Of a DNA stretch of 33,793 bases, positions 1 through 8,428 are shown in pieces. Under the pieces are notes generated by a model, which saw only the letters and a list, made by a program, of their open reading frames with translations, did not search any database and was not told the DNA's origin. Origin of the DNA: Alphaproteobacteria bacterium (lineage in GTDB: Bacteria; Pseudomonadota; Alphaproteobacteria; Rhodospirillales; Rhodospirillaceae). The stretch covers positions 1 through 33,793 of the forward strand of contig VGEM01000004.1 in assembly GCA_016869315.1 (NCBI GenBank). The letters are read 5' to 3'. Numbering within the stretch: the first letter of the stretch is position 1; every line of letters begins with the position of its first letter. The position numbers and the translations under genes were made by a program.

Positions 1-964
1 CGTCGTCGAACATCTCGTGCGGTTTGCTGATGGGCGCAAACGGCATGCCGGTTTGCTCCAACTTCGCCATCAGCTCGGCCTTGGTATATGTCTTGAACAG
101 GGCCTCGATGCGCGGCTTGACCCGATCGCGCGCCGCGACCCGGCCGTTGTTGGCGGCGAGCGATTCATCCGCGGCGAAGTCCTTCAGGTCGAAGGCTTCG
201 CAGAACACTTTCCACTGGGTGTCGCTGACCACGCCGACGAAGACCTTGTCGTCGTCCTTGGTGTCGAACACGTCGTAAATCGCCCACGCCGAAATGCGTG
301 CCGGCATCGGCGCCGCCGGCGAACCGGTTACGGCGAATTGCGCCATGTGCTGGCCGACCAGGAAGATGGTGGTCTCGAACAGCGAGGCCTGGACCATCTG
401 GCCCTTGCCGGTCGCCTGGCGCTGGTACAGCGCCGCCAGAATGCCGATAACCCCGAACATGCCGCCGGTGACATCGATGACCGAGGCCCCGGCACGCAAC
501 GGCCTGCCAGGCGGTCCGGTCATGTAGGCGAGGCCGCCCATCATCTGCGCCACTTCGTCGAGCGCGGTGCGATGCTCGTACGGGCCTTTCAGGAATCCTT
601 TCTCCGAGCAGTAGATCAGTTTCGGATTCAACTTGTTGATGGCTTCATAGCCGAATCCCAGCTTGTCCATGGCGCCGGGGCGGAAATTCTCGATCAGAAC
701 ATCGGCCTTCTCGATCAGCTGCAGAGCGACCTTTCTGCCTTCGGGCGATTTGAGGTCGAGGCAGATGCTGCGCTTGTTGCGGTTGTACATCGGGAAGTAA
801 CCGGCGCCCGAGCCCTTGAGGCGCCGCGTATTGTCGCCGCCCAAGGGCTCGATCTTGATGACGTCGGCGCCAAGATCGCCGAGCACGACGCCAACCGTCG
901 GGCCCATCACCATGTGGGTGAACTCGACCACCTTGAGACCCGAAAGGGGCATACCTGCGGACAT
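1..964 (-). CDS. CaiB/BaiF family (class III) CoA-transferase, 3' end cut by window edge
   Basis: Reads leftward from an ATG at 964 and runs off the left edge after 321 codons, so the C-terminus is missing. The N-terminus (MSAGMPLSGLKVVEF, then GDLGADVIKIEP and YNRNKRSICLDLKSPEG) is the typical family III start: a Rossmann-like half with the ADVIKIEP segment. An Asp at about residue 164, in the run ASVIDVTGG, sits where the catalytic aspartate that forms the acyl anhydride is found in formyl-CoA transferase (Asp169). The last visible residues (GMPFAPISKPHEMFDD) match the usual late PxAPI..P.E.F.D region, so only roughly the final 60-80 residues are lost. Family members move CoA between carboxylic acids. 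The substrate cannot be read from sequence. The divergent lyase at 1142 suggests a hydroxy- or methyl-branched dicarboxylate, for example citramalate; this is inference. Confidence 0.93.
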   Translation of the reverse strand, partial: MSAGMPLSGLKVVEFTHMVMGPTVGVVLGDLGADVIKIEPLGGDNTRRLKGSGAGYFPMYNRNKRSICLDLKSPEGRKVALQLIEKADVLIENFRPGAMDKLGFGYEAINKLNPKLIYCSEKGFLKGPYEHRTALDEVAQMMGGLAYMTGPPGRPLRAGASVIDVTGGMFGVIGILAALYQRQATGKGQMVQASLFETTIFLVGQHMAQFAVTGSPAAPMPARISAWAIYDVFDTKDDDKVFVGVVSDTQWKVFCEAFDLKDFAADESLAANNGRVAARDRVKPRIEALFKTYTKAELMAKLEQTGMPFAPISKPHEMFDD

Positions 965-1141
965 CAAATCACCTTTGAAATCAATATCTTATAACACTAG
1001 GGCACGACGCCGGCAGGCGCGAGCGGATGATCGATCTTATATCTTGGTTCAGCGAGGACAACCCTTGGCGAGTGGGCCTTGGCGAGCGGCACGCTCTCGC
1101 CTAAGAACCGAGAACAAAGTCTCACCAGTAGGATGATCGAT
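965..1141. promoter_or_regulatory. Divergent intergenic region between CoA-transferase and lyase
   Basis: These 177 bases separate the two diverging start codons and must hold both promoters unless transcription enters from elsewhere. The octamer ATCTTATA occurs twice in direct orientation, at 986-993 and 1034-1041. It could be part of an operator or of -10 elements. No convincing -35/-10 pair was found by eye. Confidence 0.35.
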
Positions 1142-2122
1142 ATGGATACCCTGATGTCCGGCATCGACGTGCTGATCAGCGAAGTCGGTCCGCGAGATGG
1201 TCTGCAAAGCATCACGTCGGTGATGCCGACCGACGCCAAGAAGGCATGGATCGCCGCCGAAGCCGCTGCCGGCGTGCGCGAAGTCGAGGTTGGCTCATTC
1301 GTTCCCGCCAAGCTGCTGCCGCAGATGGCCGATACCGCCGAGGTGGTGAGCTACGCGCGCACCATCAAGGGGCTCAAGGTCGCGGCGCTGGTGCCGAATT
1401 TCAAGGGCGCCGAGGCCGCCATCGCTGCCGGCGCACACAAGATCACGCTGCCGCTGTCGGTGAGCGAAACCCACAGCCTCAAGAATTTGCGCAAGACCCA
1501 CGAAGAGGTGTTCGAGGAAGTTCGCCAGATCGTCGCGCTGATCAAGACACTGCCGGTAGACCGGCGCCCCCAGTTCGAAGGAAGTCTGTCCACGGCGTTC
1601 GGATGTACGCTGGAGGGTTTGATCCCCGAAGTGACGGTGGTGAAGTTGGGCGAGCGGTTGGTCGCGCTGGGGTGCGACGAAGTCGGCCTTGCCGACACGA
1701 CCGGCTATGCCAACCCGGCCCAGGTCAAGAGCATGATCAAATCGATCTGGGCGGCCGTCGGCCGCGACAAGTTGACCGGCATTCACATTCACAACACGCG
1801 CGGCCTCGGCCTCGCCAACGTGCTGGCGGCTCTCGATGTCGGATTGACGACGTTTGACAGCTCCTTGGGTGGCCTCGGCGGCTGCCCGTTTGCGCCGGGC
1901 GCGTCGGGCAACATCGTCACCGAGGATCTGGTATTCATGCTCGACAGCATGGGCCTCAAGACCGGGATCGATCTCGCGGCGCTGCTCAAGGTGCGCGACA
2001 TCGTCAAAGCCGCGGTGCCGGACGAGATGTACGGCTTCACCCCCGACGCCGGCGTGCCCAAAGGCTACGTCCAGGGCGGGCAGGGCTGGGGCTTGGGCGC
2101 GGCGAAGATGGCGGCGGAGTAG
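1142..2122 (+). CDS. Hydroxymethylglutaryl-CoA lyase-like (HMGL family TIM-barrel) enzyme
   Basis: A DRE-TIM metallolyase. The start is set at ATG 1142 because AGGA at 1130-1133 lies 8 bases upstream; in-frame starts at 1079 and 1133 are possible. Length is then 326 residues. ISEVGPRDGLQ near residue 18 carries the Arg-Asp pair of the family, with Asp19 a metal ligand. HIH at 215-217 supplies the two metal histidines, and GLGGCPFAPGASGN around 244-257 is the glycine-rich active-site loop with the catalytic Cys (about 248). In classical HMG-CoA lyases the histidine motif usually continues as HDTYG; here it is HNTRG, so the acyl group cleaved may not be HMG-CoA. Known relatives cleave HMG-CoA to acetoacetate plus acetyl-CoA, or related 3-hydroxyacyl-CoA thioesters. 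The divergent CoA-transferase could make its substrate. It ends 6 bases before the convergent carbonic anhydrase. Confidence 0.9.
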   Translation: MDTLMSGIDVLISEVGPRDGLQSITSVMPTDAKKAWIAAEAAAGVREVEVGSFVPAKLLPQMADTAEVVSYARTIKGLKVAALVPNFKGAEAAIAAGAHKITLPLSVSETHSLKNLRKTHEEVFEEVRQIVALIKTLPVDRRPQFEGSLSTAFGCTLEGLIPEVTVVKLGERLVALGCDEVGLADTTGYANPAQVKSMIKSIWAAVGRDKLTGIHIHNTRGLGLANVLAALDVGLTTFDSSLGGLGGCPFAPGASGNIVTEDLVFMLDSMGLKTGIDLAALLKVRDIVKAAVPDEMYGFTPDAGVPKGYVQGGQGWGLGAAKMAAE

Positions 2123-2128
2123 GCAGCC

Positions 2129-2743
2129 TCACACCTGCTCAAACTTTCCATCCGCGTTCTGGCGCCAGAGCAATCCGGTGCCGATGTTGAAGTACCAGCC
2201 GTGTATCTTCAGGTGGCCCGCGTCTTCGGCAGTCTTCACCCACGGAAAAGTCCGCAGATTCTTCAGCGAGACTTTGACTGACTCGAGTTCGGCCAGCAGC
2301 CGTCGTTGATCGTCATCGTGCAGATTTGCAGCTTCGACCGCTTGCCGCGCCGGTTCGGCAATCCGGATCCAGTTGCCGACGAAGTCCGATCGGCCCGCGT
2401 GCGCTCCGGAGAGCAAGGCGGCAATACCGCCACAGCGCGCGTGTCCGAGCACGATGATGTGCTCGACCTTAAGGGCCAAAACCGCGAACTCCAAAGCAGC
2501 GCTGGTCGAGTGAAACTCGCTGTCGGGCCGGTACGGCGGGACCAGATTCGCGACGTTGCGCACCATGAACACGTCGCCCGGCCGGGCGCCCAGTTGCAGC
2601 GCCGGATCGATGCGGCTGTCGGAACATGCGATCATCATTGTCTTCGGCGATTGGCCGCGCTCGAACAGGTCTTTCAGCAGTTTTTCGTTCTCGCGATAAT
2701 AGGTCTTGCGAAAGTGGCGATATCCTTCGATCAATGCGTCCAC
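2129..2743 (-). CDS. Beta-class carbonic anhydrase
   Basis: A 204-residue protein that interconverts CO2 and bicarbonate. The zinc site is complete: Cys40 in CSDSRID, with the Asp42-Arg44 dyad, and His101 and Cys104 in HARCGG. Length and spacing are those of the bacterial plant-type beta family. No signal peptide is visible, so a cytoplasmic location is likely. It lies 54 bases downstream of the VOC protein gene on the same strand and could be the last gene of the methyltransferase block, although the gap is large enough for its own promoter. Bicarbonate supply would also serve carbamoyl-phosphate synthase encoded at the other end of the window, but no direct link is implied. Confidence 0.95.
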   Translation of the reverse strand: MDALIEGYRHFRKTYYRENEKLLKDLFERGQSPKTMMIACSDSRIDPALQLGARPGDVFMVRNVANLVPPYRPDSEFHSTSAALEFAVLALKVEHIIVLGHARCGGIAALLSGAHAGRSDFVGNWIRIAEPARQAVEAANLHDDDQRRLLAELESVKVSLKNLRTFPWVKTAEDAGHLKIHGWYFNIGTGLLWRQNADGKFEQV

Positions 2744-2797
2744 GGGGGCCCCGCTTTTCTTGGGTCGCGCGTCAACATAGTCCGCGCAGATGGAAGT

Positions 2798-3376
2798 TCA
2801 ACCCGGTGGTTTCAGGTCCGTCGTGTGCGTCACTTCGACGACATAGCCGTCGGGGTCGCGCACCAGCATGCTGACGCCGGTCTTGCGGCCGGCCGGGCCA
2901 ATTGAGGTATAGGGCGTTGGCGGACGCAGAGTCGCGCCGCCGAGCACCTCGACACGCCGCGCGAACGCGTCGAGGTCGCGATCGGATTCGATCACCAGCA
3001 TGACATCGTGAATGCCGAGCCGCTCGGCCATTTTGCGATTTGAATCGAGCGCGGAGTCCTTCATTTCCAGCAGACCGATCATGGCGGCGTAGTCGTCGCG
3101 CCCGGCAACAATGACAATTCGGGATTTCTTGGCTGGCGCCGTCAGGGGAAGCGCTGACGGATTTTGGGGATCCTGATCTCCCGTCCAGTCAAGCCAGGTG
3201 CGAAATCCGACGGCTTCATAGAACGCGCGCGAGCGCTCGACGTCCGAAACGAACAATGTCGCGCGGCGCAGCTGTGGGCCGGTCTCGGCCGCGCCGGCCG
3301 CAGTCGCCAGTGCGAGAAAGCAAACGAGGATGCGTGCGATCGGGGTCAGGGTTTGCGCGCCGTGCTGACGGTCCAA
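2798..3376 (-). CDS. Exported VOC (glyoxalase/bleomycin-resistance fold) family protein
   Basis: The start is uncertain. A TTG at 3376 gives 192 residues and a signal-peptide-like N-terminus (LTPIARILVCFLALATAAGA, then AET, with an AxA-type cleavage site). A CTG at 3349 overlapping the methyltransferase stop as CTGA is another option. A farther TTG at 3484 would put a long non-conserved tail before the hydrophobic stretch. The mature part has paired beta-alpha-beta-beta-beta modules: RATLFVSDVERSRAFYEAVGF at the front and SMLVRDPDGYVVEVTH near the end, the classic VOC signatures. The Glu of VVEV is the usual metal ligand position. Members include glyoxalases, dioxygenases and resistance proteins, and the substrate is unknown. 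It overlaps the end of the upstream methyltransferase, so the two are probably translationally coupled. Confidence 0.8.
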   Translation of the reverse strand: MDRQHGAQTLTPIARILVCFLALATAAGAAETGPQLRRATLFVSDVERSRAFYEAVGFRTWLDWTGDQDPQNPSALPLTAPAKKSRIVIVAGRDDYAAMIGLLEMKDSALDSNRKMAERLGIHDVMLVIESDRDLDAFARRVEVLGGATLRPPTPYTSIGPAGRKTGVSMLVRDPDGYVVEVTHTTDLKPPG

Positions 3377-4467
3377 GAAATCGTCTTGTCGATCTGATCG
3401 TACTTGCCCATCCAGATCGACTCTTTCGGAAACCCCGCATCGCAAAACATCTGCACCGGATCGTTGGTGGCATACGCTTCCCAATAGGGCTCATTGTTGT
3501 TCTTGAGATCCCAGCTCGCGTCAAACTGACCGAAGGCGTCCTTTTCCGAGTAACGGAGCGGCACGTCCTGATGGATGGCGATGCCGCCCGGCTTCAGAAG
3601 GCGAAAGCTTTCCTTGAACATGGCCTTCTGGGTTTTGAGCGGCATCTCATGCATGGCGTTGTGCGACACCACAAGGTCGAACGAAGCGTCAGGAAATGTC
3701 GTCACTGCCGCGTCCTTTTGATGAAAGTGAACGCGAGCACCCAGAGATTCGGCGCGCGCATGCGCATAGCGAAGCATGCCGGCGCCGACATCGAGCGCGT
3801 GAACGTCGGCCTTGGGGAAATTGAGCGCCCACGGCGTCGACGACGATCCGGCCGAACAGCCGAAGTCGAGAATCCGGGTCGGCGTAAAACCGGGATAGCG
3901 CTCCTTGAGGAAGCGCTGAATCACCTCGGCCTTGCCCTCGACCGTGCCGATCCCGCCGCTCATGGAATAGAGATTGCTGCCGGCTTCGTAGAACGCCCCG
4001 GCCATAACGTCGTCGCCGCCGTAGTCTTCGGCGTAGTTGACCGGCTGCAGGTGAATATTGACCTGGCGAATACCTTCCGGCGGCTTGAACGCCGGGTCGA
4101 GCGTCACGCTGCCTTTGCGGTTGGGCGAGGCATGGAGGCGGGCGTAAGCCGCGGAGAGCCGGTCGATGTTGCGCGCGATCGGATCAGCGAGCGAATCCCA
4201 CATCAGCTCCTGGGCATTGCGGGCGAGGCCCGAGAAGAACTGATAGCCTGGCTCCTGGCACATCACGTCGCCAACTTGATGGCGATCGGAAGGTCCGCGG
4301 CCGTGCGCCTTCTCGAACTTCGGTTTGGCGAGCCGGTCGTAGATCAACCGATTGCCGGGCCGCACCTTGCGGCCGATGTGCATCTTGAGCGTGAACACCC
4401 AGCTCTGCCGCGCGCGCTCGTCGTGCGTCGGCTGCGACAGCATTTCATGCATCGGGTTACGGGGCAT
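3346..4467 (-). CDS. Class I SAM-dependent methyltransferase, paralog 1
   Basis: The start is ATG 4467, preceded by AGGAG 8 bases upstream, giving 373 residues. The N-terminal ~190 residues are not part of the SAM fold. They include the segment GSVTLDPAF...VNIHLQPVNY that is shared with the gene upstream. The Rossmann methyltransferase core starts with motif I RILDFGCSAGSSS (about 199-210), followed by the acidic loop VHALDVGAGM (about 222-231), the motif FDLVVSHNAMHEMP and the post-I LLKPGG (about 290-295). The family uses S-adenosylmethionine; the acceptor is unknown. It is the second of a tandem pair of paralogs, 75 bases downstream of the other copy, and overlaps the exported VOC gene that follows. 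No signal peptide, so cytoplasmic. Confidence 0.88.
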   Translation of the reverse strand: MPRNPMHEMLSQPTHDERARQSWVFTLKMHIGRKVRPGNRLIYDRLAKPKFEKAHGRGPSDRHQVGDVMCQEPGYQFFSGLARNAQELMWDSLADPIARNIDRLSAAYARLHASPNRKGSVTLDPAFKPPEGIRQVNIHLQPVNYAEDYGGDDVMAGAFYEAGSNLYSMSGGIGTVEGKAEVIQRFLKERYPGFTPTRILDFGCSAGSSSTPWALNFPKADVHALDVGAGMLRYAHARAESLGARVHFHQKDAAVTTFPDASFDLVVSHNAMHEMPLKTQKAMFKESFRLLKPGGIAIHQDVPLRYSEKDAFGQFDASWDLKNNNEPYWEAYATNDPVQMFCDAGFPKESIWMGKYDQIDKTISWTVSTARKP

Positions 4468-4542
4468 GGGATGACTCCTTGAATCTACCAATGCCGCATA
4501 GTGCTGGCTTGGTCAGAACCAGCTTTGACGAAACTCAAATTC

Positions 4543-5631
4543 TTACGCCGCCTTGTCGCACACGCGGTCGTGCATCTGCGCTTTGGGGCCGGGCCGGGCA
4601 CGGAGGCTGAAGCCGGCCTCGGCCATCAGGTTCTCGACGTTGCAATGGACGTAGTTGTGAGCGTAGGGCTCGCCATTGTCCGAGGCGTCCATCAGTCCAA
4701 CGAAGCCGCCATAGCCGAGATTGTCCGCCGTGGCGGTGGCGAAGTCCCACAGCACGAAGGTGCCGCCGGGCCGGAGCACGCGGTGCGCTTCGGCCAGTGT
4801 CTTCTTGATCACTTCCAGCGGGATCTCGTGAAACAGGATATGGCACCCGACCAGGTCGAAATGGCGGTCGGGAAATTCGAGATCCTCCGACGGCATCTGG
4901 GCAAAATGGACGTCGAGATTGTTCTGGGTCGCACGCCAGTGGGCGTAGCGCACCATCGGTGCGCCGATATCGATGCCGATCACCTCGGCGTCGGGGAAGC
5001 GCTTCTTCAATTCGGTCGTGTACTGGCCGCAGCTGCAGCCGATGTCGAGGATGCGGCGGATTTTACCGTCCTGCGGCGTTGCCGTCTCCTTGGCGAGGCG
5101 CGCGTGCAGCGCGTCGCCGGCGTTGGCGCCGCCGTAGAAGATGCTGGTGCCGTAATCGTACAGCAGGCCCGAGAACTTCGAACGGGTATATCCGCCGGGC
5201 GAGATATGAATATCGACGGTGGCGTAGTCGGGATAGACGAAGTTCGGATCCCACGTCACCGAGCCCGGCCCGCGCGTGTCGGCCTCGTCCAGCATCCGTT
5301 CCAATTCTTCGCGGCGCAGGTTGTACGAGTCGATGATGCGTTGCTTGTAAATTTCCTGGCAGGTGCGCTTGACGCGGAGGAAAGTCGCGATCGACGTATT
5401 GTCGCGGATCACCTTGCGCGCGCCTTCGACGCCGGCCTTGGTGTGCGCGATGGGTTGCGCGGCGGCTTTCATGGCCGCATCGCCGATGCCCATCATGTTT
5501 TTCCAGTGGGCGTGCAACAGCGCGTTCCGGGTGTCGGACATGAACTCGGTGTAGGCCTCGTCCGACCGCCGGGTGAGGGCGGGCATCGGCCCGACGAAAC
5601 CGCGATCGACGCGTTGGTTGCTGAGTGTCAT
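4543..5631 (-). CDS. Class I SAM-dependent methyltransferase, paralog 2
   Basis: The start is ATG 5631 with GGAG about 10 bases upstream; a TTG at 5646 is a less likely start. The product is 362 residues. The core has motif I RILDIGCSCGQYT (about 193-205), VIGIDIGAPMVRYAHWRA, FDLVGCHILFHEIP and VLRPGG in the right order. The N-terminal domain shares GSVTWDPNF...VDIHISPGGY with the neighbouring paralog, including the following YGTSIFYGG region, so the two genes descend from a duplication of a two-domain protein and not merely of a methyltransferase core. Substrate unknown. It is the first gene of a minus-strand block (methyltransferase, methyltransferase, VOC protein, then carbonic anhydrase) and diverges from an exported barrel-like protein gene. 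Confidence 0.88.
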   Translation of the reverse strand: MTLSNQRVDRGFVGPMPALTRRSDEAYTEFMSDTRNALLHAHWKNMMGIGDAAMKAAAQPIAHTKAGVEGARKVIRDNTSIATFLRVKRTCQEIYKQRIIDSYNLRREELERMLDEADTRGPGSVTWDPNFVYPDYATVDIHISPGGYTRSKFSGLLYDYGTSIFYGGANAGDALHARLAKETATPQDGKIRRILDIGCSCGQYTTELKKRFPDAEVIGIDIGAPMVRYAHWRATQNNLDVHFAQMPSEDLEFPDRHFDLVGCHILFHEIPLEVIKKTLAEAHRVLRPGGTFVLWDFATATADNLGYGGFVGLMDASDNGEPYAHNYVHCNVENLMAEAGFSLRARPGPKAQMHDRVCDKAA

Positions 5632-5712
5632 GGACGCTTGCTCCAATAAACCGGAAGCAAAGTGTATCGACTTTGGGCGTTTGTCGCTACCGCATCCGCA
5701 CAGCGAGCTTGC

Positions 5713-5735
5713 GGTGAGATGCGTATCGCCTCACC
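5713..5735. promoter_or_regulatory. Inverted repeat in divergent promoter region (possible operator)
   Basis: GGTGAG at 5713-5718 and CTCACC at 5730-5735 are perfect inverted half-sites with an 11-base spacer. The centres are 17 bases apart, a spacing suited to a dimeric regulator on one DNA face. The site lies in the 149-base gap between the methyltransferase block and the exported barrel-like gene. A six-base dyad can occur by chance. Confidence 0.3.
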
Positions 5736-5780
5736 ACAATTTGATTGTCAGAAACTTCGCGGAAGAGCGAGAAATCACCC

Positions 5781-7013
5781 ATGCTGCCCCTGTTGGCTTC
5801 CGTGATTTTTGCTATTGCCGCTGCGCGGCAGCTTGCTGCGGCCGAGCCGATGGAGTTGCGAGCTGCCGGCTTCATCGATCTTCGGCTTGCCCACGGCGAT
5901 GATGCGGTGTCCTGGCTCGATCGCGGCCCGGGCAAAACCCGCCTCGGCGGCCCCGAGTCCGCCGGCGCGCAAGTTGCCGAGGTTGCCGCGATCGTCCAGG
6001 CGCGGTTGACATGGGACATTTCGGCGGTCGCTCACGTCGTTGCAGGCGCGCAGCAACGGCCGGGGGTCGACGCAATCGAGTCTTTCCTCGCCTACAAACC
6101 CGCGCCGCGCCAAGGGTTGGTCGTCCGGGCCAAGGCCGGCGCCTTTTTTCCCCCGATCTCACTGGAAAACACGGGCCTGGCGTGGACCAGCCCCTATACG
6201 TTGAGTTCGTCGGCGCTCAACAGCTGGGTCGGTGAAGAACTTCGCACTATCGGCGTCGAGGGAAGCGCGGTGCGGAGGAGCGACGCAGGTGAGTGGTCGC
6301 TGACGGGAGCCGTGTTCGGGTTCAACGATCCGGTTGGCTCGGTCTTAGCGCGGCGCGGCTGGGCAATCCACGACCGCGAAACCGGTCTATTCGGCCGGTT
6401 GCCGTTGGCGCCGTTGGCGGCCTTTCGGCCCGGAGGATCGGCTGCCGGACAGGCGAACGACGTCGATCCGGTTGCCGAGATCGATGGCCGCGTCGGTTGG
6501 TACGCTGCCGGCGAATGGGCGGAAAACGAAGGCGTTCGGGTTCGCGCTCTGGTTTACGACAACCGATCGAACGACCGATCATTCAACGGCGAACAGTATG
6601 CCTGGCACACGCGCTTCGGCGCCATCGGCGGGGAAGTGCCGATCGGCGATCGCATCGAACTGGTCGCGCAAGCGATGAGCGGCCGAACCAAGATGGCGTC
6701 TCCGGTGGTCGACAACCGATTCCATGCGGCGTTCGCCCTTGCGTCGTATGCCTGGGATCGGCACAGGCTTTCCGCTCGCGTCGAGCGATTCACCGTCAAA
6801 GATCGAGATCGAACCGGGGACGACCCCAACGGCGAACGCGGCCGGGCTTGGACGGCTGCCTATGTGTTCCGTCCGGACGACCGCCAACGGTTGACGATCG
6901 AGGCTCTCCATGTGCGGTCGAGCCGCGACGCCCGTCCGCGATTTGGCCTGCCGCGGCGTGTCGACGAAACCCTGCTCCAGCTGAGCTATCGATATTTCTA
7001 CGACACGCGGTAA
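5781..7013 (+). CDS. Exported protein, probable outer-membrane beta-barrel, function unknown
   Basis: The start is ATG 5781, giving 410 residues; a purine-rich GGAAGAGCGAG lies upstream, and a TTG at 5745 is a weaker choice because it puts charged residues before the signal peptide. MLPLLASVIFAIAAARQLAAAEP is a signal peptide. The mature chain is rich in alternating aromatic and hydrophobic residues (for example VGWYAAGEWAENEGVRVRALVYDN and AAFALASYAWDRHRLSARVERFTV), the pattern of amphipathic strands in barrel proteins. It ends LLQLSYRYFYDTR, similar to a last barrel strand though without a terminal Phe. No catalytic motif was recognised. It converges on icd with two bases between the stops. 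It may be a porin-like channel serving the divergent methyltransferase block; that is only positional inference. Confidence 0.75.
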   Translation: MLPLLASVIFAIAAARQLAAAEPMELRAAGFIDLRLAHGDDAVSWLDRGPGKTRLGGPESAGAQVAEVAAIVQARLTWDISAVAHVVAGAQQRPGVDAIESFLAYKPAPRQGLVVRAKAGAFFPPISLENTGLAWTSPYTLSSSALNSWVGEELRTIGVEGSAVRRSDAGEWSLTGAVFGFNDPVGSVLARRGWAIHDRETGLFGRLPLAPLAAFRPGGSAAGQANDVDPVAEIDGRVGWYAAGEWAENEGVRVRALVYDNRSNDRSFNGEQYAWHTRFGAIGGEVPIGDRIELVAQAMSGRTKMASPVVDNRFHAAFALASYAWDRHRLSARVERFTVKDRDRTGDDPNGERGRAWTAAYVFRPDDRQRLTIEALHVRSSRDARPRFGLPRRVDETLLQLSYRYFYDTR

Positions 7014-7015
7014 GT

Positions 7016-8230
7016 CTACTTCATCTCGGCTTTCATCATGCTGTCGAGCTTGTCGAGGAAAGCCGTCGTCGTCAGCCAGGGCTGATCGGGGCCAACCAGG
7101 ATGGCCAAATCCTTCGTCATGAACCCCGACTCAACCGCCTTCACGCAGATCTTCTCCAGCCGGTCGCCGAAGTCGACGACATCCGGGGTGTTGTCGAACT
7201 TGCCGCGATACTTGAGGCCCTGCGTCCAGGCGAAGATCGAGGCAATCGGGTTGGTCGAGGTTTCCTTGCCCTGTTGGTGCAGACGGTAGTGACGCGTCAC
7301 CGTGCCGTGCGCGGCTTCGGCCTCGATCGTGTTGCCGTCGGCGGTCATCAATACCGACGTCATCAGGCCGAGCGAGCCGAAACCCTGCGCGACCGTGTCG
7401 GACTGCACGTCGCCGTCGTAGTTCTTGCAGGCCCACACGAAAGCACCGGACCACTTCAACGCCGAAGCCACCATGTCGTCGATCAGGCGATGTTCATAGG
7501 TGATCTTCTTGGCGTCGAACCTGGCCTTGTAATCTTTCTCGTAGACGGCCTGGAAGATATCCTTGAACCGTCCATCGTAGCCCTTGAGGATGGTGTTCTT
7601 GGTCGACAGGTACACCGGCCAACCGCGCATCAAACCGTAATTGAGGCAGGAATGCGCGAAGTCGGCGATCGAGTCATCCAGGTTGTACATGCCCATGGCG
7701 ACGCCGGGTCCTGGGAAGTCATAGACGTCGTACGTCGTCGGCGCGCCGCCGCCTTCGGGCGTAAAGGTCATCGTCAGCTTGCCCTTGCCCGGCACCTTGA
7801 AATCGGTGGCACGGTATTGGTCGCCAAAGCCGTGGCGGCCGATGACAATCGGCTGAGTCCAACCGGGCACCAGTCTTGGAACATTCTTACAGATGATCGG
7901 CTCGCGGAAGATGGTGCCGCCGAGGATGTTGCGGATGGTGCCGTTCGGCGACTTCCACATTTTCTTGAGCTTGAATTCCTTCACCCGCGCTTCGTCGGGG
8001 GTGATGGTGGCGCACTTGACACCGACGCCGTATTTCTTGATGGCGTTGGCGGAATCGACCGTGATCTTGTCGTCGGTCTTGTCGCGGGAATCCATGCCAA
8101 GGTCGTAGTACTCGATCTGCAAGTCGAGATACGGCAGGATCAGTTTGTCCTTGATGAACTGCCAGATGATCCGGGTCATCTCGTCGCCGTCGAGATCGAC
8201 AATCGGTGTTTTGACCTTGATTTTCGCCAT
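7016..8230 (-). CDS. icd: Isocitrate dehydrogenase (NADP+)
   Basis: Oxidative decarboxylation of isocitrate to 2-oxoglutarate in the TCA cycle. The start is ATG 8230 with GGGAG six bases upstream. At 404 residues ([20 protein letters not shown]...) it is the eukaryote-like homodimeric type seen in many alphaproteobacteria, not the longer E. coli type. [20 protein letters not shown] is the substrate-binding segment. [20 protein letters not shown] and [14 protein letters not shown] carry the metal-binding aspartates and the cofactor region. An in-frame upstream extension to 8335 lacks family similarity. It is a single gene, convergent with the barrel-like gene and divergent from the chemotaxis receptor across a 198-base region. 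Confidence 0.97.
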   Translation of the reverse strand: MAKIKVKTPIVDLDGDEMTRIIWQFIKDKLILPYLDLQIEYYDLGMDSRDKTDDKITVDSANAIKKYGVGVKCATITPDEARVKEFKLKKMWKSPNGTIRNILGGTIFREPIICKNVPRLVPGWTQPIVIGRHGFGDQYRATDFKVPGKGKLTMTFTPEGGGAPTTYDVYDFPGPGVAMGMYNLDDSIADFAHSCLNYGLMRGWPVYLSTKNTILKGYDGRFKDIFQAVYEKDYKARFDAKKITYEHRLIDDMVASALKWSGAFVWACKNYDGDVQSDTVAQGFGSLGLMTSVLMTADGNTIEAEAAHGTVTRHYRLHQQGKETSTNPIASIFAWTQGLKYRGKFDNTPDVVDFGDRLEKICVKAVESGFMTKDLAILVGPDQPWLTTTAFLDKLDSMMKAEMK

Positions 8231-8428
8231 GCTGTGCTCCCTGCCCGTCCCGTTTCGGCCGACTTTGCCCCCAAAATCGGGGCGGACCTTAGCCACCGGA
8301 CCCGGCCGAGGCAAGGTCGCAATCCCGCGACGCAATCCGCTGCAAAGTCAGCCAAAATCGCTCCATTACATTCCAAGGGTTGGTGAGGAATCGTCCTCGG
8401 TCTCGACCGTAACCAAGGTGCTGCCCCG

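Noticed and set aside
17-994. Long open frame on the plus strand opposite the CoA-transferase
   Set aside because: The minus strand reads as a clear CaiB-type protein with its catalytic Asp; the plus frame is an arginine- and histidine-rich shadow.
6293-8386. 697-codon plus-strand open frame
   Set aside because: It lies across the barrel-like gene in another frame and antisense to icd, and has no family resemblance.
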